Below are positions 1 through 7,176 of a DNA stretch of 64,000 nt, one piece after another (position 1 is the stretch's first letter; each line of letters opens with the position of its first letter). The stretch is from the NCBI GenBank assembly GCA_050287605.1, contig JBNKCG010000045.1, positions 1 through 64,000 of the forward strand. Direction: 5' to 3'. The position numbers and the translations under genes were made by a program. Source of the DNA: QQUJ01 sp050287605. GTDB lineage: Bacteria; Pseudomonadota; Gammaproteobacteria; QQUJ01. A model generated the notes under the pieces. The model was not told the DNA's origin. It saw only the letters and a program-made list of their open reading frames with translations, and searched no databases.

Positions 1-396
1 GATTGGGATGAATTGGCCGATCTGTACAAGATTGCTCCCCTCGGTGACAAAGATCCGAGAGAGCTAGAGGTCGTGTTCGGCAATAGCCGATATCAATGCT
101 TTGTGCGTCACGACAACGCTATTGTTGCCGCGGGCCGCGCCTTGGCTGATGGTGCAGACTGCTCGTATTTGTGTGACGTGGCCGTTCATCCCGATTTCCA
201 GGGCGCCGGCTTGGGTAAGGCGGTGATCCGGAAATTGGTAGAGTTTTCGGAAAATCATAAAAAGATCATTCTTTATGCGAATCCCGGCAAGGAAGCGTTT
301 TACAAGAAGTTGGGGTTCAGCCCGATGAACACCGCGATGGCCATCTTCAAGAATCACGATCGCGCCATTGCGGCTGGACTGATACGTAGTTCATAG
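1..396 (+). CDS. GNAT family N-acetyltransferase, 5' truncated by the window edge
   Basis: Acetyl-CoA-dependent N-acetyltransferase of the GNAT fold; substrate unknown. The reading frame is open from base 1 (D-W-D-E-L-A), and relatives have about ten more residues, so the true start lies outside the window. A TTG at 13 is the only in-frame start inside and is probably internal. The acetyl-CoA motif A is visible as VAVHPDFQGAGLGKAVI (bases about 178-228), followed by the C-terminal motif FYKKLGF. The gene ends with TAG at 394-396. It is followed by a second GNAT gene on the same strand after 130 bases, too far to assume an operon. Confidence 0.85.
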   Translation, partial: DWDELADLYKIAPLGDKDPRELEVVFGNSRYQCFVRHDNAIVAAGRALADGADCSYLCDVAVHPDFQGAGLGKAVIRKLVEFSENHKKIILYANPGKEAFYKKLGFSPMNTAMAIFKNHDRAIAAGLIRSS

Positions 397-526
397 CACT
401 GGCTGCGATGATCTCATGGCTGCTTACGATTCTCATGCGGATGAATTGCAAGTAGACATCTCGAATCACACGGCCAACGAACCGACAATCCCAATAGGTG
501 ATGTGAAGTCGTCAAAGTGAAACGCC

Positions 527-976
527 ATGCCTAAAATCACGAAAGCAACAGAAGCGGATATCCCCGAACTTTGTGAACTGCTATCCGTTCTTTTCGCACA
601 GGAGCAGGAGTTCACTCCCAACCTAGAAGCTCAGGCCAGCGGTCTCGCGAGGATTATCGACAACCCGGAGACTGGCACCATTCTTGTGTTGTGGAAAGGT
701 GACGCCATTCTGGGGATGGTGAATCTGCTGTACACCGTGTCTACGGCGCTGGGCGAACGAGTGGCGTTGCTCGAAGACATGGTGATTGCGCCCGCTGCCC
801 GCGGAACGGGTATGGGTTCTCAGCTCCTCTCCGGAGCCATCGAATTTGCGCGTGCCGCGGGTTGCAAGCGCATTACGCTTCTCACCGACGGTGATAATCT
901 GGCGGCGCAGCGCTTCTACCAGAAACATGGATTTCGTGCTTCGAGCATGGTGCCCATGCGTCTTTCGCTGGCGTGA
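527..976 (+). CDS. GNAT family N-acetyltransferase
   Basis: A 149-residue GNAT acetyltransferase of full single-domain length. It starts at ATG 527 with the N-terminal beta-strand pattern I-T-K-A-T-E-A-D-I. The acetyl-CoA loop reads MVIAPAARGTGMGSQLL around residues 86-102, and the final motif is AAQRFYQKHGF near residue 130. The substrate cannot be read from the sequence. It is the second of three GNAT genes within the first 2.8 kb, all on the plus strand and separated by non-coding stretches, so each probably has its own promoter. Confidence 0.88.
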   Translation: MPKITKATEADIPELCELLSVLFAQEQEFTPNLEAQASGLARIIDNPETGTILVLWKGDAILGMVNLLYTVSTALGERVALLEDMVIAPAARGTGMGSQLLSGAIEFARAAGCKRITLLTDGDNLAAQRFYQKHGFRASSMVPMRLSLA

Positions 977-1068
977 GTGCGGTGGGCAACCCGCTTCGGT
1001 TGGCCGCTGCCGGTTTGGCCGAAGGGCGGGAATCGGAGGCATCGTTCGGTCTCAGCTAGGCTTTGTTC

Positions 1069-1404
1069 ATGGCAATGAATCAACAACTCGAACAACTAAA
1101 GAGCAAGGCGTTAAACACACACTATCCCAAGTGGAGGAATATTCTCTCCACTCTCTATTTGGTCAGCCTTCCGACCGTAACGGTGCTTACGTTTTTGTAC
1201 ATCTATTTGTTCTATGACAATACAAGTTGCTTGAAGGGCACTGTCTACCTGTCGGTGCCGTGGCTTGTGGCCCAGTTGGTGGTGGCGGGGTACCTGTTCC
1301 TGGCTACCAACGTACCTGCGGTCGCAAGGGGCTCCATCGAGTTGGTCGTTGGCTTTGGCAATATGTGGTTCATCCTGTATTTGTTCGGCAGGTCCTGCTC
1401 GTAG
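1069..1404 (+). CDS. Small membrane protein of unknown function
   Basis: About 111 residues. After a charged N-terminus come three hydrophobic segments: near residues 27-47 (LYLVSLPTVTVLTFLYIYLF), 58-76 (VPWLVAQLVVAGYLFLA) and 88-106 (VVGFGNMWFILYLF). I do not recognise a family. The start could be ATG 1069, ATG 1075 or an upstream TTG at 1063; 1069 is a compromise and there is no strong ribosome-binding site. The gene is isolated between a GNAT gene and a lipoprotein gene. Composition is less GC-rich than in the core genes further right, in keeping with an accessory region. Confidence 0.5.
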   Translation: MAMNQQLEQLKSKALNTHYPKWRNILSTLYLVSLPTVTVLTFLYIYLFYDNTSCLKGTVYLSVPWLVAQLVVAGYLFLATNVPAVARGSIELVVGFGNMWFILYLFGRSCS

Positions 1405-1701
1405 TTTTCAGCCACCGGAATTGCGGGATTCGATGTCGGTGGTTTACCTGTTGGTCACTGGTTTGTTGGGCGCGATAATGGGTAGGCATCTATCCTCTCC
1501 GTCGAACAGTCCGCTTCAAATCACCTTTTAGTGTGTGGATTATTTCTCAGCCGGTAGCCGGTCCTCTTCCGCTAGAAAATTCCCACGATAGACGATGGAT
1601 TGATCACGGAGTTCATCCTGCGGGAAAGATTGACCTACACTGAAGTGAATCCCGGTGCAAACAGGGAACATTCCTCAATATGACGGCATAGGAGGTGGGT
1701 C
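1405..1701. other. Non-coding gap of about 300 bases
   Basis: No convincing gene. Short plus-strand frames run into this gap from the preceding gene but have no recognisable protein features. The last 20 bases hold the strong ribosome-binding site (AGGAGGTGG) of the lipoprotein gene at 1702. I see no tRNA, attC-like site or clear terminator. Confidence 0.5.
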
Positions 1702-2208
1702 ATGTTCGGAATTCGTGGGTTCGTTGCACTAGTCCTCTCTGCGACGTTGTTGGGTTGCAGCAATATTCAAGTGGGGTTCGATACCTTTCCCGATGGTTCG
1801 CCGGTGCCGAGCTGGACGGGCGGATCGATTTCGCCGTTCCTCGTCTCGACGCAGTACTCGCCGAAAGGAGTGACCCGGATTTCCTCCGACGTCAACGGCG
1901 TGCTGCCGCTGGCGCAGAATACCGCGCCTTCGCAGCCCAACGTCGCCTGTCCACGCAACACCGGCGGAACCTTCGTCGCCGATACCAACATCGAGTTGGC
2001 ACGATCGACCTGCAACGTCTGGGTGACCATCACCGGGCCGGGTTCGGTGACGATGCTGGCGTTCGACACTTCGGGTTCGTTGCTGGGTTCGGCCGGACCA
2101 GCGAGGGGGCGGCTGCGTGTCAATGCATGCGGTATCAGAAAGGTTCGATTGACCTCGGCAAGCAACTACTGCTTCGACGACTTTACTTGGCAGAAGCGGT
2201 GGCCGTAG
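1702..2208 (+). CDS. Small putative lipoprotein
   Basis: A 168-residue protein with a lipoprotein signal peptide. The hydrophobic stretch LVLSATLLGC carries a lipobox (L-L-G-C), with the lipidated Cys at about residue 19. The mature part is rich in Ser, Thr, Gly and Pro and contains four further Cys, consistent with a beta-rich, disulfide-stabilised periplasmic or outer-membrane-anchored domain. It ends in CFDDFTWQKRWP, a pattern often seen at the end of carbohydrate-binding-like beta sandwiches, but I cannot assign a family. ATG 1702 follows a good ribosome-binding site. It stands alone between unrelated genes. Confidence 0.65.
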   Translation: MFGIRGFVALVLSATLLGCSNIQVGFDTFPDGSPVPSWTGGSISPFLVSTQYSPKGVTRISSDVNGVLPLAQNTAPSQPNVACPRNTGGTFVADTNIELARSTCNVWVTITGPGSVTMLAFDTSGSLLGSAGPARGRLRVNACGIRKVRLTSASNYCFDDFTWQKRWP

Positions 2209-2311
2209 ATTCCGGTACCTGCTGTGGCGGTAGCTGATCCTCACTCTGTGAAACGGTGCGGAAGATCTTCCATTGGCGCCGGTGTGCCGATAGCTGTTGG
2301 GACAATCGACG

Positions 2312-2791
2312 GTGATCGAAGACAAGCCACTCATTGAGTTCGCCAGACCTTCCGATGCCGACGAGATCGGCTTCCTATCGAAGAGCGAGATCGAAGCTGG
2401 GCTGGGCTGGAAGTACACGCCGGAAAGAGTCGTAAGGCTCATCGCCGACAACACGAAAAACACCGTGGTGGCGCGCGTGGGAGCCTGCTTGGCGGGCTTC
2501 GGGATTATGACGTACGGCGAAGACCAGGCGAACCTCGATCTCCTGGCTGTTAAGCGAAGCTTCCGACGTATGGGGATCGGCTCTCGAATCGTGACCTGGT
2601 TGGAGGAAGTCGCTTTGACGGCGGGCGCCTACAACGTCTTTCTGCAGGTGAGATCCCAGAATGGCGGGGCGGTCGCGTTTTATGAGCGCCTCGGCTACCA
2701 GGTGGTGGACGCGAAGAGGGGTTACTACCGGGGCGTCGAAACGGGGTTGATTATGGCGAAAGCCCTAAGGCGCATGTTCGATGCTACATAG
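2312..2791 (+). CDS. GNAT family N-acetyltransferase
   Basis: A GNAT acetyltransferase of about 159 residues. The acetyl-CoA motif reads LLAVKRSFRRMGIGSRIV near the middle, and AVAFYERLGYQVV near the C-terminus completes the fold. The central region resembles RimI-like proteins, but the substrate is not deducible. I prefer GTG 2312 (protein beginning M-I-E-D-K-P) over an in-frame TTG at 2297; neither has a strong ribosome-binding site. The gene faces the oxidase cluster, whose last gene cyoE is convergent with it. Confidence 0.82.
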   Translation: MIEDKPLIEFARPSDADEIGFLSKSEIEAGLGWKYTPERVVRLIADNTKNTVVARVGACLAGFGIMTYGEDQANLDLLAVKRSFRRMGIGSRIVTWLEEVALTAGAYNVFLQVRSQNGGAVAFYERLGYQVVDAKRGYYRGVETGLIMAKALRRMFDAT

Positions 2792-2845
2792 CTCGCCTCC
2801 CGGAGGTTGATTCCCGATTCCATGGCGACATCGCCCGGTCGAGGT

Positions 2846-2873
2846 GCCCGGCGGCTCTGTCCGGCCGGGTTTT
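2846..2873 (+). terminator. Possible rho-independent terminator
   Basis: An imperfect hairpin with arms CCCGGC (2847-2852) and GCCGGG (2864-2869), followed by TTTT. It lies 55 bases beyond the GNAT stop codon, in the convergent gap before cyoE. The stem is only 6 bp and the loop 11 bases, so this is a weak call. Confidence 0.35.
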
Positions 2874-2995
2874 CCCACTGGGTAGATGTTGGCGGCAGAT
2901 CCACTGTGACGGCGAGTAGAAGATGGTTTGAATTGGGGCGGGATGCTCGCGCGAGCGGCCCGCGGACACGCCGTCAAATAGTTGGCAACAGTCGC

Positions 2996-3907
2996 TCAGC
3001 CAAGTGCCAATACCAGGTAATGATCCACCAGCAGGAAGCCGAACAGCATCCCGAGATAAGCGATGGAGTAGCCGAATACACCCATCGCTTTCTCGTCGCC
3101 CTCGCTGCGGTAGAGCTGCCAGGCCTGCAGGAGGAAACCCACGCCCAGCACCACGGCGCCGGCCAGGTAGAGGTAACCTGACATGCGCACGGCGAACGGC
3201 AGCAGGCTGACGCCGAACAGCAGACCGGTGTAGAGCAGAATCTGCAGCTTGGTGAATTCTACGCCGTGGGTGACCGGTAGCATGGGCAGTCCGGCGCGCG
3301 CGTAGTCTTCGCGGCGGCGGATGGCCAGCGGCCAGAAGTGCGGTGGCGTCCAGATGAAGACGATGAGAAACAGCAGGAAGGCTTGCAGCGTTACCTCGCC
3401 GGTGACCGCCGCCCAGCCGAGCAACGGCGGCGCGGCGCCGGCGGCCCCGCCCCAGACGATGTTCTGCGAGGTATTGCGCTTGAGCATCAGGGTGTAGACC
3501 ACCGCGTAGCCGATCAGCGAGGCGAAGGTGAGCGCCGCAGTCAATACGTTGACCCACGTCACCAGCAACAGCATGGCGAGCGTCGCCAACCCGAGCGCGA
3601 AGGCGAGCGCGTGAGGCTGGTCGAGGCGCCCGGTGGGCAGCGGTCGGCCGCGGGTGCGCTCCATGCGCGCGTCGATGTGCGCCTCGACGAGATGGTTGAT
3701 GGCGGCGCCGCTGGCTGCGGCCAGGCCGATGCCCAGAGTGCCGAACAGCAGCGGCTGCCACGGCACCATGCCGGGCGTTGCCAGCAGCATGCCCACGACG
3801 GCGGTGAAGACAATGAGCAGCACCACCTTGGGTTTGGTCAGCTCGTAGTAGCTACGCCAGGCGGTGAGCGTGGTTGCGGTGCGCAGGGTCAGTTCGCGGG
3901 CGGTCAT
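2996..3907 (-). CDS. cyoE: Protohaem IX farnesyltransferase (haem O synthase)
   Basis: Integral membrane UbiA-family prenyltransferase that adds a farnesyl group to protohaem IX to make haem O, the precursor of haem A. The protein has 303 residues, the usual length, with about nine hydrophobic helices. The signature NHLVEAHIDARMERTRGRPL at residues 71-90 is the prenyl-diphosphate/Mg motif, with the first Asp replaced by Glu. A second loop holds TPPHFWPLAI and RREDYARAGLPMLP. Its ATG overlaps the stop of the upstream SCO-like gene as ATGA, implying translational coupling. In related clusters ctaA sits immediately upstream, but here it does not. Confidence 0.95.
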   Translation of the reverse strand: MTARELTLRTATTLTAWRSYYELTKPKVVLLIVFTAVVGMLLATPGMVPWQPLLFGTLGIGLAAASGAAINHLVEAHIDARMERTRGRPLPTGRLDQPHALAFALGLATLAMLLLVTWVNVLTAALTFASLIGYAVVYTLMLKRNTSQNIVWGGAAGAAPPLLGWAAVTGEVTLQAFLLFLIVFIWTPPHFWPLAIRRREDYARAGLPMLPVTHGVEFTKLQILLYTGLLFGVSLLPFAVRMSGYLYLAGAVVLGVGFLLQAWQLYRSEGDEKAMGVFGYSIAYLGMLFGFLLVDHYLVLALG

Positions 3908-4515
3908 GATCCCGGTGGTCTCCAGTCTTTAGAAACTCTTAGCAGATGTTTCAGGTCTTTGAGCAGGTTTTTCGCGGTCTCCGAGGGCGCGTAGTAGAGG
4001 ATGGCGTTGCCCATGGGATCGACGATGATCACTGCGCCCGGCACCAGTGGCTGCGGGATGAGGGTGGTGCTGGGCGTCGCCACGCCCAGCGCCAGGTGCG
4101 GATCGCCGGCGCGCAGTTTGTCCACCAGCGCCGGTGTCGGGGCACCCGAAAACAGCGCCAGCCGTTCCACGCGGGCGCGCTCGACGCCGGTGGCGCGGCG
4201 TACCTGGTGCAGCTCGTAGAGGCGCGTTTCGCAGGGGGTACCGCAGGCCGGGTCGGCCGCCGTGACCAGCAGCCACGAACCGGCGTACTCGGTCAGCGCC
4301 AGCGGCGTGCCGTCGGGTTTTTGCACCGTCCAGTCGGCCGTCGCCACCGGCGGTTCGATGAGCTGCCCCCGGTTGGCGTGCTCGTTGGGCAGCCATTCGG
4401 GATGGAGGTAGAACGCCACGGCGGCTACGAACGGCAGCCCGAAGATCAGCGCCATGGCCCACAACGGGCCGTAGCCGCGGCGCGCTTCCGGTGCCAGGGT
4501 CGACTCAGCCATCAT
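3904..4515 (-). CDS. Thioredoxin/SCO-like cytochrome oxidase assembly protein
   Basis: A 203-residue membrane-anchored protein between SURF1 and cyoE, the place of the Pseudomonas PA0111-type gene. An N-terminal anchor (about residues 16-35) is followed by a thioredoxin-like domain. It contains ACGTPC, a C-x3-C pair where SCO copper chaperones have their copper site, and later VDPMGNAILYY, matching the SCO strand DPxGxxxxYY. I do not see the SCO copper-ligand His. It may be a redox or copper-delivery factor for the CuA site; that role is inferred from position and the Cys pair. Its start ATG-ATG at 4515 overlaps the end of the SURF1 gene by 11 bases. Confidence 0.7.
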   Translation of the reverse strand: MMAESTLAPEARRGYGPLWAMALIFGLPFVAAVAFYLHPEWLPNEHANRGQLIEPPVATADWTVQKPDGTPLALTEYAGSWLLVTAADPACGTPCETRLYELHQVRRATGVERARVERLALFSGAPTPALVDKLRAGDPHLALGVATPSTTLIPQPLVPGAVIIVDPMGNAILYYAPSETAKNLLKDLKHLLRVSKDWRPPGS

Positions 4516-5257
4516 GGGATTGCCTTTGCTGTCGGCGCGACAACAGCGCCCAAACGACGAGTGCGATGAACGCGAAGGCGAACCACTGGATGGCGTAGCC
4601 GTAGTGCATGCTGGGGTCGGGGTGGGGCAGCTCCCAGCCGCGCTCGAAACCGCCGCGGACGGTGGCGTCGAGCAGCAACACCATGGGCAGGGTTTGGGCG
4701 CCGCTGCGCTCGGCGTACAGCACGGGATCGGCGAACACCCAGGGGCGGTGCCACGGTGGGGTTTCGCTGTTGGCGGGGCCCAGGCGCAGCGGCGGTGTCG
4801 CCGGATTGACCAGCCGTCCGCTGAAGGTCGCTTCGCCGTCCGGTGGTGCGGGGAAGGCGGCGGGTGCCGCAGACCCGGCGATCCAACCGCGGTTGACCAG
4901 CACGGTGCGCCCGCTGTCCGCCAGTCGCAGCGGCGTGATGACGTGCAGGCCCTGCGCGCCCTGGTGGAGCCGGTGCGGGATGTAGAACTCATGCGCCGTG
5001 TCGAACTGGCCGCGCAACTCAACGCGCAGGTAACGCAGTGCGGCGGGGTGGGAAAAATCGACCCTCTCCAGGGCGACCGGCGGTTGATGCAGGCGCTCGT
5101 CGATCAGGTGTGCGAGCGCGATCTTTTGGTCGGCGCGCTGCAGTTGCCAGATCCCCAATGCCACGCACAGCAACGCCACAGCGGTGGCAGCCAGCGTCAG
5201 CCCCCAGCGCGGTCGAAATTGGCGGGTGTCGATGGGCATGGAGATGCTATAACTCAT
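4505..5257 (-). CDS. SURF1 family cytochrome c oxidase assembly protein
   Basis: A 250-residue inner-membrane protein of the SURF1/Shy1 family, which helps insert haem A into oxidase subunit I. Two transmembrane helices bracket a periplasmic domain: residues about 18-36 (ending LGIWQLQRADQK, the family hallmark) and about 222-242 (YGYAIQWFAFAFIALVVW). The internal motif VLVNRGWI is also characteristic. It is the first minus-strand gene left of the divergent DUF2909 gene and is followed by overlapping assembly genes, so 5257-2996 is probably one transcript. Confidence 0.92.
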   Translation of the reverse strand: MSYSISMPIDTRQFRPRWGLTLAATAVALLCVALGIWQLQRADQKIALAHLIDERLHQPPVALERVDFSHPAALRYLRVELRGQFDTAHEFYIPHRLHQGAQGLHVITPLRLADSGRTVLVNRGWIAGSAAPAAFPAPPDGEATFSGRLVNPATPPLRLGPANSETPPWHRPWVFADPVLYAERSGAQTLPMVLLLDATVRGGFERGWELPHPDPSMHYGYAIQWFAFAFIALVVWALLSRRQQRQSHDG

Positions 5258-5336
5258 GTATGTCTCGGGTCTCCTGGTTGTGAGTCGAGTTCCGGACTCC
5301 CTTGGGGACTAGTCAGTCCGTCGTTAGGAGGTGCCT

Positions 5337-5552
5337 ATGGACCTCGTCATCAAAATTCCACTCTTCATACTGCTGGCGCTGATCGTCTTTTCCCTGGGCG
5401 AAGCGATGTTTTTCCTCGCCCGCGACGACGGCAGTCGCGATAAAACCCGCATGGTGCGTGCATTGACGGTGCGCATCACCTTGTCGCTGATGCTCTTCGT
5501 GCTGTTGATGGCCGGTTACTACTTCGGCCTGGTGGAGCCGCATGCCCGTTAA
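5337..5552 (+). CDS. DUF2909 twin-transmembrane protein
   Basis: A 71-residue protein with two membrane helices: about residues 5-25 (IPLFILLALIVFSLGEAMFF) and 42-62 (ITLSLMLFVLLMAGYYFGLV). Proteins of this type lie between ctaE and the SURF1 gene in many gammaproteobacterial oxidase clusters, always on the opposite strand, as here. A role in oxidase biogenesis is inferred from this context only. ATG 5337 is well spaced from AGGAGGTG at 5326-5333; an in-frame GTG at 5331 lies inside that site and is less likely. Confidence 0.85.
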   Translation: MDLVIKIPLFILLALIVFSLGEAMFFLARDDGSRDKTRMVRALTVRITLSLMLFVLLMAGYYFGLVEPHAR

Positions 5553-5569
5553 TAGACCCGCTCCCGCAT

Positions 5570-5587
5570 CCGCCCCCACGGGGGCGG
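5570..5587. terminator. GC-rich hairpin between convergent genes
   Basis: A perfect inverted repeat, CCGCCCCC / GGGGGCGG separated by AC, sits in the 41-base gap between the ends of the DUF2909 gene and ctaE. It could end transcription from both sides, but there is no T-run, so it may only protect the 3' end or slow polymerase. Confidence 0.4.
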
Positions 5588-5593
5588 TGCCGG

Positions 5594-6460
5594 CTACAGC
5601 CAGTACACGAAGATAAACAGTCCCAACCACACCACGTCCACGAAGTGCCAGTACCACGCCACCGCCTCGAAGGCGAAGTGGTTGTGCGGGTTGAAGTGGC
5701 CTTTGACGGCGCGCCCCAGGATGGCGATGAGCATGATCGCGCCCAGCGTGACGTGCATGCCGTGGAAGCCGGTGAGGATGTAGAAGGTCGATCCGTAAAC
5801 ACCGGAGGCCAGCGTCAGATTCAGCTCCTTGTACCCCTCGTGGTATTCGAACGCCTGCAGGCAGACGAACAGCAGGCCCAAGGTGACGGTGGCCACCAGT
5901 CCCATGATCAAGGTGCGCCGGTTGCCGGACTTGAGCCCCCAGTGGGCCCAGGTGACGGTGGCGCCGCTGGAGAGCAGGATCAGCGTGTTGAGCGCCGGGA
6001 TGCCCCAGGCCCCCATCGGGGTGAACTCGCCGCCGAGCTGCCCCGGGCCCGCCGTGGGCCACTGGGCGGCGAACTGGTTGTGCAGCAGCTCGTGGGAGAC
6101 GCCCAGATAGCCGGCGCCGCCCAACCACGGCAGCGCGATGTTGCGGATGTAGAACAGGGCACCGAAAAAGCTGGCGAAGAAGAAGACCTCCGAGGCGATG
6201 AACCAGTACATGCCCTGGCGGAAGGAGCGGTCTTCGCGGCGGTGGTAGCTGCCCGCCATATTCTCGCCGATGACGTCGCCGAACCAGCCGTACATGAAGA
6301 ACGCCACCAGCAGCAGGCCGACCACGATCATCCCGATGCCCAACGTGGTGATGCCGTTGATGGTCAGGGCGGTGCCGCACAGCAGCAGCAGCAGCGTGCC
6401 GCCGGCGATCACCGGCCAAGGACTGGGTTCGGGTACGAAGTAGTGGTCGTTGGCCGCCAT
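5594..6460 (-). CDS. ctaE: Cytochrome c oxidase subunit III
   Basis: Subunit III of the caa3-type oxidase, about 288 residues with seven hydrophobic helices; in this family it stabilises the D proton channel of subunit I. Recognisable segments are YFVPEPSPWPVIAG at the N-terminus, GMYWFIASEVFFFASFFGAL, GFHGMHVTLG and the final WHFVDVVWLGLFIFVYWL. Two in-frame ATGs are possible: 6466, which overlaps the ctaG stop as ATGA, and 6460, which lies six bases after GGAGG. I chose 6460 for its ribosome-binding site. It is co-transcribed with ctaG and ctaD. Confidence 0.95.
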   Translation of the reverse strand: MAANDHYFVPEPSPWPVIAGGTLLLLLCGTALTINGITTLGIGMIVVGLLLVAFFMYGWFGDVIGENMAGSYHRREDRSFRQGMYWFIASEVFFFASFFGALFYIRNIALPWLGGAGYLGVSHELLHNQFAAQWPTAGPGQLGGEFTPMGAWGIPALNTLILLSSGATVTWAHWGLKSGNRRTLIMGLVATVTLGLLFVCLQAFEYHEGYKELNLTLASGVYGSTFYILTGFHGMHVTLGAIMLIAILGRAVKGHFNPHNHFAFEAVAWYWHFVDVVWLGLFIFVYWL

Positions 6461-6462
6461 GT

Positions 6463-7029
6463 TCATCCTCCGCCCGCGGGTTGGCTCTGGGTAGCCAGCG
6501 GCCCCGCGGGGTTCATGTAGGTGTAGGAAATCGTCAGGGTGTTGAAACGTTCCGGCAGTTGCGGCGAGACGATGAAGCGCAACACCTCGTCGCGCGTCTC
6601 GCCGGCGGCGAGCTGCTGCTGGCTGAAGCAGAAGCACTCCACCTTGTGGATGTACTCGGTGGCCTGCCACGGAATGATGCTGGGGATGGCCTGGCCGGTC
6701 ATGGCGCGGTCGGCGCCGTTGTGGACCTGGAAGTGCGCCTCCAGCAGTTGGCCGGTCTGACCGTCGAGCCGTTGGGTGAGCGGTTTGAACTGCCAGGGCA
6801 GCCCGCTGTTGACGGTGGCGTCGAACTTCACCGTCACCGGACGCGCAATCCCTTCACCGGGCACCGAACCGGCCGTCACCGCGTTGGCGTTGGCGGTGGT
6901 GGGTATGCCCAGTGCGTTGCATAGCAGTCCGTAGAGCGGGACCATGGCGAAACCGAAGGCGAACATCCCGCCCACCAGTGCGGTGAGCACCAGGATGGTC
7001 TTGCGGTTTTTCGCTTTCAGGTCCGCCAC
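6463..7029 (-). CDS. ctaG: Cytochrome c oxidase assembly protein CtaG (Cox11)
   Basis: Membrane-tethered periplasmic copper chaperone that loads CuB of subunit I. The 188-residue protein has one N-terminal helix (about 11-35) ending in VPLYGLLCNALG, with the conserved Cys at 37, and then a beta-sandwich domain. The copper motif ECFCFSQQ is at 131-138 (Cys 132 and 134). VKFDATVNSGLPWQFKP and LTISYTY are other family markers. It ends overlapping the first ATG of ctaE. The upstream small membrane ORF ends five bases before its start. Confidence 0.94.
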   Translation of the reverse strand: MADLKAKNRKTILVLTALVGGMFAFGFAMVPLYGLLCNALGIPTTANANAVTAGSVPGEGIARPVTVKFDATVNSGLPWQFKPLTQRLDGQTGQLLEAHFQVHNGADRAMTGQAIPSIIPWQATEYIHKVECFCFSQQQLAAGETRDEVLRFIVSPQLPERFNTLTISYTYMNPAGPLATQSQPAGGG

Positions 7030-7033
7030 GGCG

Positions 7034-7171
7034 TCAGCCCACCGTACCCAGCACGCTTTTCCACATGGGCAACGAGACCAGCAGCATCACCAGCGCCACC
7101 GCCCCGAGGACGATGGCGAGGATGACGTTCTGGCGTCGCTTGTGGGTGTGCGGGTCGGTCATGGAAAGCAT
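7034..7171 (-). CDS. Small single-helix protein of the oxidase operon
   Basis: A 45-residue frame between ctaD and ctaG: a basic head (T-H-K-R-R-Q-N), one hydrophobic helix (VILAIVLGAVALVMLLVSLP) and a short tail ending KSVLGTVG. One-helix proteins of this kind occur between ctaD and ctaG in many proteobacterial oxidase operons and are annotated as small assembly proteins. The start is uncertain: ATG 7171, ATG 7162, or GTG 7180, which overlaps the ctaD stop as GTGA and would couple translation. The stop TGA at 7034-7036 lies just before the ctaG start. Role inferred from position and topology. Confidence 0.7.
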   Translation of the reverse strand: MLSMTDPHTHKRRQNVILAIVLGAVALVMLLVSLPMWKSVLGTVG

Positions 7172-7176
7172 GCGGC

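Noticed and set aside
396..2312. Integron cassette array (small GNAT and orphan genes in one direction)
   Set aside because: No paired RYYYAAC/GTTRRRY sites in the spacers and no integrase in view.
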